Source: Enoplolaimus lenunculus
Taxonomy: Eukaryota > Nematoda > Enoplea > Enoplida > Thoracostomopsidae
NCBI GenBank assembly: GCA_030248215.1
Contig: JASANG010003699.1
Span: forward strand, 1-64,000
DNA length: 64,000 nt
Direction: 5' to 3'
Shown: positions 59,040 to 64,000 of the stretch, one piece after another
Layout of the letters: the number at the start of each line of letters is the position of its first letter
Numbering within the stretch: the stretch's first letter is position 1
Translations under genes and position numbers: made by a program
Notes under the pieces: model-generated
Told to the model about the DNA's origin: nothing
The model's database searches: none
Seen by the model: the letters and a program-made list of their open reading frames with translations, nothing else

Positions 59040-61290
59040 TCCATGATTTATGCTAAAACTTCTAGTGGGCCGAAAAATAGTTGGTTATTCACTGTAAATA
59101 CTTTTCGCAACCACAATTGGTTGAATCACCTCTCAAATGGTAATCTTCCGAGTGACACACGTACAATGTCCCCAATGACAAATTTATAACGAACATCTAT
59201 ATTGGTTTCTAGAAAAAGCATTTCGCGAATCTCGTCTTCGTTCTACGTGGTAACTAGCGAGGAAACAAACCGGTAACTGTTTTCGGTGCCGTTGTAGCTT
59301 TCCACCATTGACTGAAGATCATCAATATACCTGAGAGTGTTGTTTGCTGTCAAAAACTAGTAAATTTTACCTTTCAATGTTCGTATAAATCTTTCAGCAA
59401 AGAAAGCATGTATTTCCTTGTTGTTTGCGGTATGCATTGACGCCTGCACTTTTACAATATTCGTATACAGGGTGATTAACAAATTATTTACCATTATCTG
59501 TTTGAAAGTTTTGGGGTTTAGTATCGTTAAATATGATTTTCAAAGACGCTAAAATGGTAATTGCTGCCTTGTCCTTTTCTAGAGCCACCCATGCATACTT
59601 TGAAAAACAATCAATCATTACAAATAAATACTTGACTCCATTATGCGCCGTTCACAATATAACATTTACCCTTGCCACAAAAAATGTCATAAGGTAGGGA
59701 TAACGCGTGCCAAATTTTAAATTTGTCACGCGTTAACCCTACCCTAACACTTTTTTATGTTAACCCTACCCTAGCGCGTGTCACAAACTGCTCTGTGACA
59801 AGCGTTACGGTAGGGTTAACGCTTGTCAGAACATAAACAAACACAACACATACAGTTCACGTGTTGTAATTAGTTACACACATATAAATGTGTGTGTTGC
59901 AATTTTTGTAGCGTTAAGGTAGGGTTAACGCTTTTCCAATTTTGTGTCAAATTTAAGAAAAGTGACAAAGTTTTAGTTAAGAGGGCGAGGGGTTAATATT
60001 TTTTCAAGAACTTTTTCCTCTGACTTAGAATTTCTCCGGGGGGCTAGGAGTTCTTAAATTTAAGAGGGAGAGTTATTAAGTTACTTTTAGGGCGTAAAAG
60101 TAGATTACGCGCATTGCTAAGTCTAAGCCTAAGCGTTGCAAAAATGTATATATGGCTGGTGTGCCTACGCAAAAAACTGTAAATACCCCAGATATGCTAC
60201 GCTAAATAGCGGATCCAGGGGGATGGGGGTACTTTTTATAAGGTAAAATTGTGTGGTCCCTCCCAACATTACATATTTCCCGCTCAGATAATTTTTTCGT
60301 TATAAAATGGTAAGATCTCTAAAAGTTTGACGCTAACAGCATTTACCAGCCCCCGCTTTCCCGCCAGTCCCGCCAGATATTTCTGAATCCGCTTTAATTT
60401 TCTAAAAATAAAAATACCGTATTCGCTAAAGACAGACAAATATAGCAGATAAAAAGACAGCAGCCGGGCGAATTTACTATATTTATAGTCGCACAATAGT
60501 GTGATATACGGAAATAATATATGTAGGATTCTTGCCTCAGCGTGACTAAGCCTAAGCCTAAGCGTAAGCCAACAAGTCTAAACCTAAGCGTAAGCCAAAA
60601 TAAATTCCCACCTCTAAAATTTTGAACTAACACTTGTCTTTGAAAATTTTCACTGTAAAATTTTAAACCAACAAAATTCTCGATTTTCCTCTAAAATGCC
60701 ACAAATTTTGCAACGCTTTAACCCTAGGTTAACGCGTGTGGTCCACACACATATAAATAATATGTGTGTTGTATATAAATATATATAGATGGTAAATTTT
60801 CCTTTAACCCTACCTTAACGCGTGTCACAAAGTGCTCTGTGACACGCGTTAGGGTAGGGTTAACAGAAAAAAAGTGTTAGGGTAGGGTTAACGCGTGACA
60901 AATTTAAAATTTGTCACGCGTAACCCTACCTTATGACATTTTTTGTGGCAAGGGAAAATTTTATATTGTGAACGGCGCATTACTGTGCCTTAAAAAACTT
61001 GACATGTGTGCTAAATCTTCTTGAAACAAATCCTTCAAACCCTTAACTACTGTACGCCGTCATTTGAATCTATATCTACGAGGTTTGTGGAGAGTATATG
61101 TTTCCTGCCCTCGAAGCCACCGTTGTACATCGGTGAGCTTAACGTTCAAACCCTGTTTGCGCGTTTTCCGGTACAACTTGGGTGCTGTGGAAAATCTACC
61201 GACATTCGTTGTATCGCAATATATTTTTGTAAGATTGTCATCCATTATCATGTTAGTCAACAACACTACAAAAGATTTTAAGACCTGTAA
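59040..61290 (-). pseudogene. Polinton integrase relic
   Basis: The part at 60983-61290 carries LTKIYCDTTNVGRF and the block RGQETYTLHKPRRYRFK, the N-terminal zinc/linker region of Polinton integrases. The part at 59040-59640 has YLFVMIDCFSKYAWVALEK and FQTDNG of the catalytic core, then GDIVRVS of the C-terminal region. A TIR element (59644-60979) lies between. Fossil. Confidence 0.8.
59644..60979 (-). mobile_element. Long-TIR element inserted in the Polinton integrase (K)
   Basis: 1336 bp. Ends TGCGCCGTTCACAATATAA and complement; TTA at both flanks (59641-59643, 60980-60982). The inverted arms run for roughly 200 bp and contain repeated GGTAGGGTTAACGCGTG blocks that are themselves near-palindromic. 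The middle holds CCTAAG arrays (60110-60145, 60540-60600). No transposase. PIF/Harbinger-like by target site only. Confidence 0.82.
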
Positions 61291-61299
61291 TTCTGGTGT

Positions 61300-64000
61300 C
61301 TGATATGTTTCTTGACCACCACTTTTTTATTCCTTTCCCTGTTCATCTCATTATCTCCATATTTAATACTATATATTTTTGATCGCAAACCGACGAATTC
61401 CTCAATCGGTACACCTGCCATTTCGTTTTTCATGTTTCCCAACAGCTACACCTTCGTGTTATCAGTACAGCGTAGGCAGTGATCATTAAGGTAGTCGCTT
61501 GTATCGAAGGATAATGAATTTGTCTCCATATCTGGGTAGATGTCTTTTGTTTCGACTGAATAGCATAAAGAATCAGTGTCGGAAAAGAGCAGAGTACATC
61601 GGTCACCATATAGCGCCTTCATGTATTTGCAGTGTAGTGGAACCCGTTCATGAGGGTTTCTGATAAATCGAGGACTGTGACCCGACAAAAATTGGTTTAC
61701 ATAGAGTGACTGTCTTGGATGCATTTTTACCGCCACCCCAGATTTTCATTAAATATTGATGACATTGAATAACGGGTATTTCCGGCCAACTTTGCGTTTT
61801 TTGGTTCGGTTATGAGGTGAAAACTAACGTAACCGCGACGCTCTGCATAGTTTTTCCAAATGCTAAATTATTTAGGAGCTTGTAAGGGTCCTTCTCACAG
61901 TCGCTGGTTGAAATTTTGCAGCTCAGAGTTGAATGTGATGTACCGTTCCATCCATTTCCACTGAAAGATGGAGATTTCGAATGTGTACCTTTTAATACTT
62001 CTTTTTGTTAAGGTTTGGAACTAACTTCTCAACTACCCAACTGATAACGTTGAGAAAATGTTTAACATTTGTACAATACGATGATAGAATATCTTATGTT
62101 ATCTGGAGTCTTTCGGGAACCAGCGGGTAGTCGTTGTGGAAGTTATGAAGTTCTACTGAGTACTCCAGATCGACTTCTAGCGCATATCCTGTATCTCCGA
62201 CGACATCCACCGTCACCCAATGAATTACATCTATCTCTTTACGCGACATCCATTTGAAAGTGTGACATGTCCGTTTAGGTTGTTCGCATCGAGGAATAGA
62301 ATTTAGCTGCTTTGTTGCGTCACATTGTATCCGTTGACATAGAGGTTGTTTGTTTTTGCATATTAGTGAGATGTAACTGATACACCTCCGCCAATCCCCT
62401 CTTCAAAGAATGAGTATATATCTGTATTGTCGATGAGTTCCAGCTTCGCACCTGTCAGTTTATCGACCATCCACGTAATAATGCGCGCATAGTTGTAAAA
62501 AATTGTCCACTGACCCCCTTAGGACCAGTGTCAAAAACGATGCTATAACGAGGGCATGATGGCAACACACCCTGTACTTATAGAGTCGGTTTTGTCCTAA
62601 CAGTGCTCCAAGGGAGTATGGACAAAACAGAGTCCCTCGGTAGGGACTACTGACAAAACGCAGACTCTGGCTACAGCGTCGTTTCTACGAAATAAATTTT
62701 AATATTTTATGCATAGCTTTCTGCTAAAGCAAATATAAAACAATAGGCCCTTCGAACAGTGTCTCGTTACAGTGTAAGGACGTTATGAACTGGGTTCTGT
62801 GAGTGTAGCGACATTGGAGACCCTGTAAGCAGGATCTCTGTGTTGTCCTTGGACTCTGCAAAGAGACTAGTTCTAAATATAACATCCTTCCTACAGAGTT
62901 CCTGAAAATGACATGCGTCCTTACCCAGACCTGAACGATTTTTTACATTGGTGCACGCACTATTTCGTGGATGACCCATTAAGACATGCGTCCCATGCGA
63001 AACTCGGTAGGGTCACGTAGTGAACGGGGCCGAGGTGATACTTTCGATTGTGAAACCCCTGAACTTTTCGAATACGTCATACAATAATAACACATCGGAT
63101 TTGATGTACAGATCTTGATACTCACCTAGATTCTTGATTTCCATTTCTTTGCATAACGTCTGTGCCCGTTCATAATCTTCGTCAATGATACCATCAACGT
63201 TGAGTGTAGACTAGAATGTCGCTTGTGGACGTAGAGCCGCTTCTCTAAGCTGATCCACACTGTGCATGTATACGTAAGGGTATACCCTCTGAGCATCATA
63301 AGATCGATATTGTTACCAAAACTTTTGTTGGTTGCAACGAACTTTTTATAGGTTTCGTCTTTACGTTCTCCGTGAATGTTTGTAATGATGACGGTAGAAA
63401 CCGGATTATGTCAATGAAACGAATCTTCCATCTAATTTATTCGTTTTCTTTGGCGTTATCGAGTATAAGGCGACCCTCTCCGCACTCTCATCGCACGGTT
63501 CCTCATCCTCGTCATCGATATCATCTGCTTCGTCTATTATAAAGGAGTTGCAGCAACCTTGACGTTGTGGATTGTTAATCGGTTTCTTAGACTTCTGTTT
63601 TATGCTGAACGTTATGTAGTCTTCCATTTCCTTCGCTATGCATTCAATCTCGAGACCCTGTTCTTTACACACTATACGTAGTTCTGCATGAGATTGTGGA
63701 AAAACTGTACATTCACAACTGAGTCTGTACTCGATATTGCATTTGAGATGTGCTACTTCTATATGTCGTCCACATAGCTGACAATGGCTGTTTGCTTTAA
63801 CACCATTTTTTATTTTTTATTCATCCACAGGAAAGATAACATGATAATGCGTTTCGTTAATTAACTCAATCTTCGTCAGTCAACTTAATACCTTTTTATT
63901 ATCCACGTGCTTCTGTTCATATTATCTTGCGAGCTCGATGACGTGCTGTAAGAACTTCTTGACAATGTTGTCACCGCGATATATAACTACTTCTGCAAAC
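61300..64000 (-). pseudogene. Polinton family B DNA polymerase relic (runs off window)
   Basis: Palm motif C LLFSDTDSLCYSVETKDIY with the following SFDTSDY block (61446-61736), a C-terminal block EEFVGLRSKIYSI near 61380, the exonuclease-side block NLGEYQDLYIKSDVLLLYDVF near 63100, a CxxC pair (CQLCGRH) near 63770 and KEMEDYITFSIKQ near 63620. These fit the protein-primed polymerase of Polintons and adintovirus-like elements. One TIR element sits inside. Broken fossil. Confidence 0.82.
62463..62978 (+). mobile_element. PIF/Harbinger-like MITE inside the Polinton polymerase, 516 bp
   Basis: TIRs TCGACCATCCACGTAATAAT and complement ...CACTATTTCGTGGATGACCCA; TTA duplicated at both flanks (62460-62462, 62979-62981). 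Same subfamily as the fragment at 26400-26793. Confidence 0.85.

Larger units (their letters stand above)
59040..64000 (-). mobile_element. Polinton/Maverick remnant (runs off window)
   Basis: Minus-strand relic with the two replication/integration genes typical of Polintons: a retroviral-like integrase and a protein-primed family B DNA polymerase, adjacent and in the same direction. Capsid, protease and ATPase genes are not in the window. Terminal repeats not found. Broken in many places, and holds two inserted TIR elements within it (59644-60979, 62463-62978), with a third at its edge. Old fossil. Confidence 0.8.

Noticed and set aside
60540-60610. True telomere sequence
   Set aside because: Units are few, degenerate and inside a transposable element with sequence on both sides; at best telomere-like.

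Overview
This is eukaryotic DNA, almost certainly from an invertebrate animal. It is AT-rich and gene-poor, with two genes split by GT-AG introns, and most of the rest is transposon debris. The phylum cannot be fixed from the sequence. Astacin proteases with C-terminal ShK-like modules occur in several invertebrate phyla, and the scattered CCTAAG/TTAGGC hexamer runs are only a weak hint.  HOST GENES. Two paralogous secreted zinc metalloproteases of the astacin family lie convergently. Gene 1 is on the + strand with 11 exons between 7783 and 27800. Gene 2 is on the - strand with 11 exons between 39219 and 32529. I rebuilt both exon by exon. The splice phases agree, each reads through without a stop (356 and 361 residues), and six of the eleven exons have identical lengths. 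Each protein has a signal peptide, a short propeptide with the FEGD aspartate-switch motif, an astacin domain (HEMMHAIGFFHE zinc site, SVMHY Met-turn) and two C-terminal ShK-like modules with four cysteines each. TATA-like boxes and AATAAA signals sit at matching places. The pair is an old inverted duplication; gene 1 has been swollen by insertions, including a 9.5 kb intron 9.  MOBILE ELEMENTS. (1) Two opposed copies of a long, CTAGTC-studded, largely non-coding element (R1; 1-3611 on -, 18421 to about 25500 on +). (2) A GC-rich broken coding relic, 3612-7360. (3) A complete Ty3/gypsy LTR element, 40100-47551 on -, with LTRs of 323 and 327 bp and a 5-bp target duplication (GTATT). Downstream of integrase, in the usual env position, it carries a reading frame that I read as NADAR plus SGNH/GDSL-hydrolase domains. 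(4) A broken Polinton/Maverick on the - strand from about 59040 to the window edge, with integrase and protein-primed family B DNA polymerase. (5) Many PIF/Harbinger-like TIR elements with TTA/TAA target duplications, several nested in each other or in the virus-like elements. (6) One hAT-like element with a perfect 8-bp target duplication (54104-55055).  LAYOUT. 1-3.6 kb R1; 3.6-7.4 relic; 7.7-27.8 gene 1, whose intron 9 holds R1 and several small elements; 27.8-32.5 intergenic with a 9-bp minisatellite; 32.5-39.2 gene 2; 40.1-47.6 Ty3/gypsy; 47.7-55.1 nested TIR elements; 55.1-58.7 unassigned with repeats and a TATA-like promoter; 58.7-64 Polinton with three inserted TIR elements.
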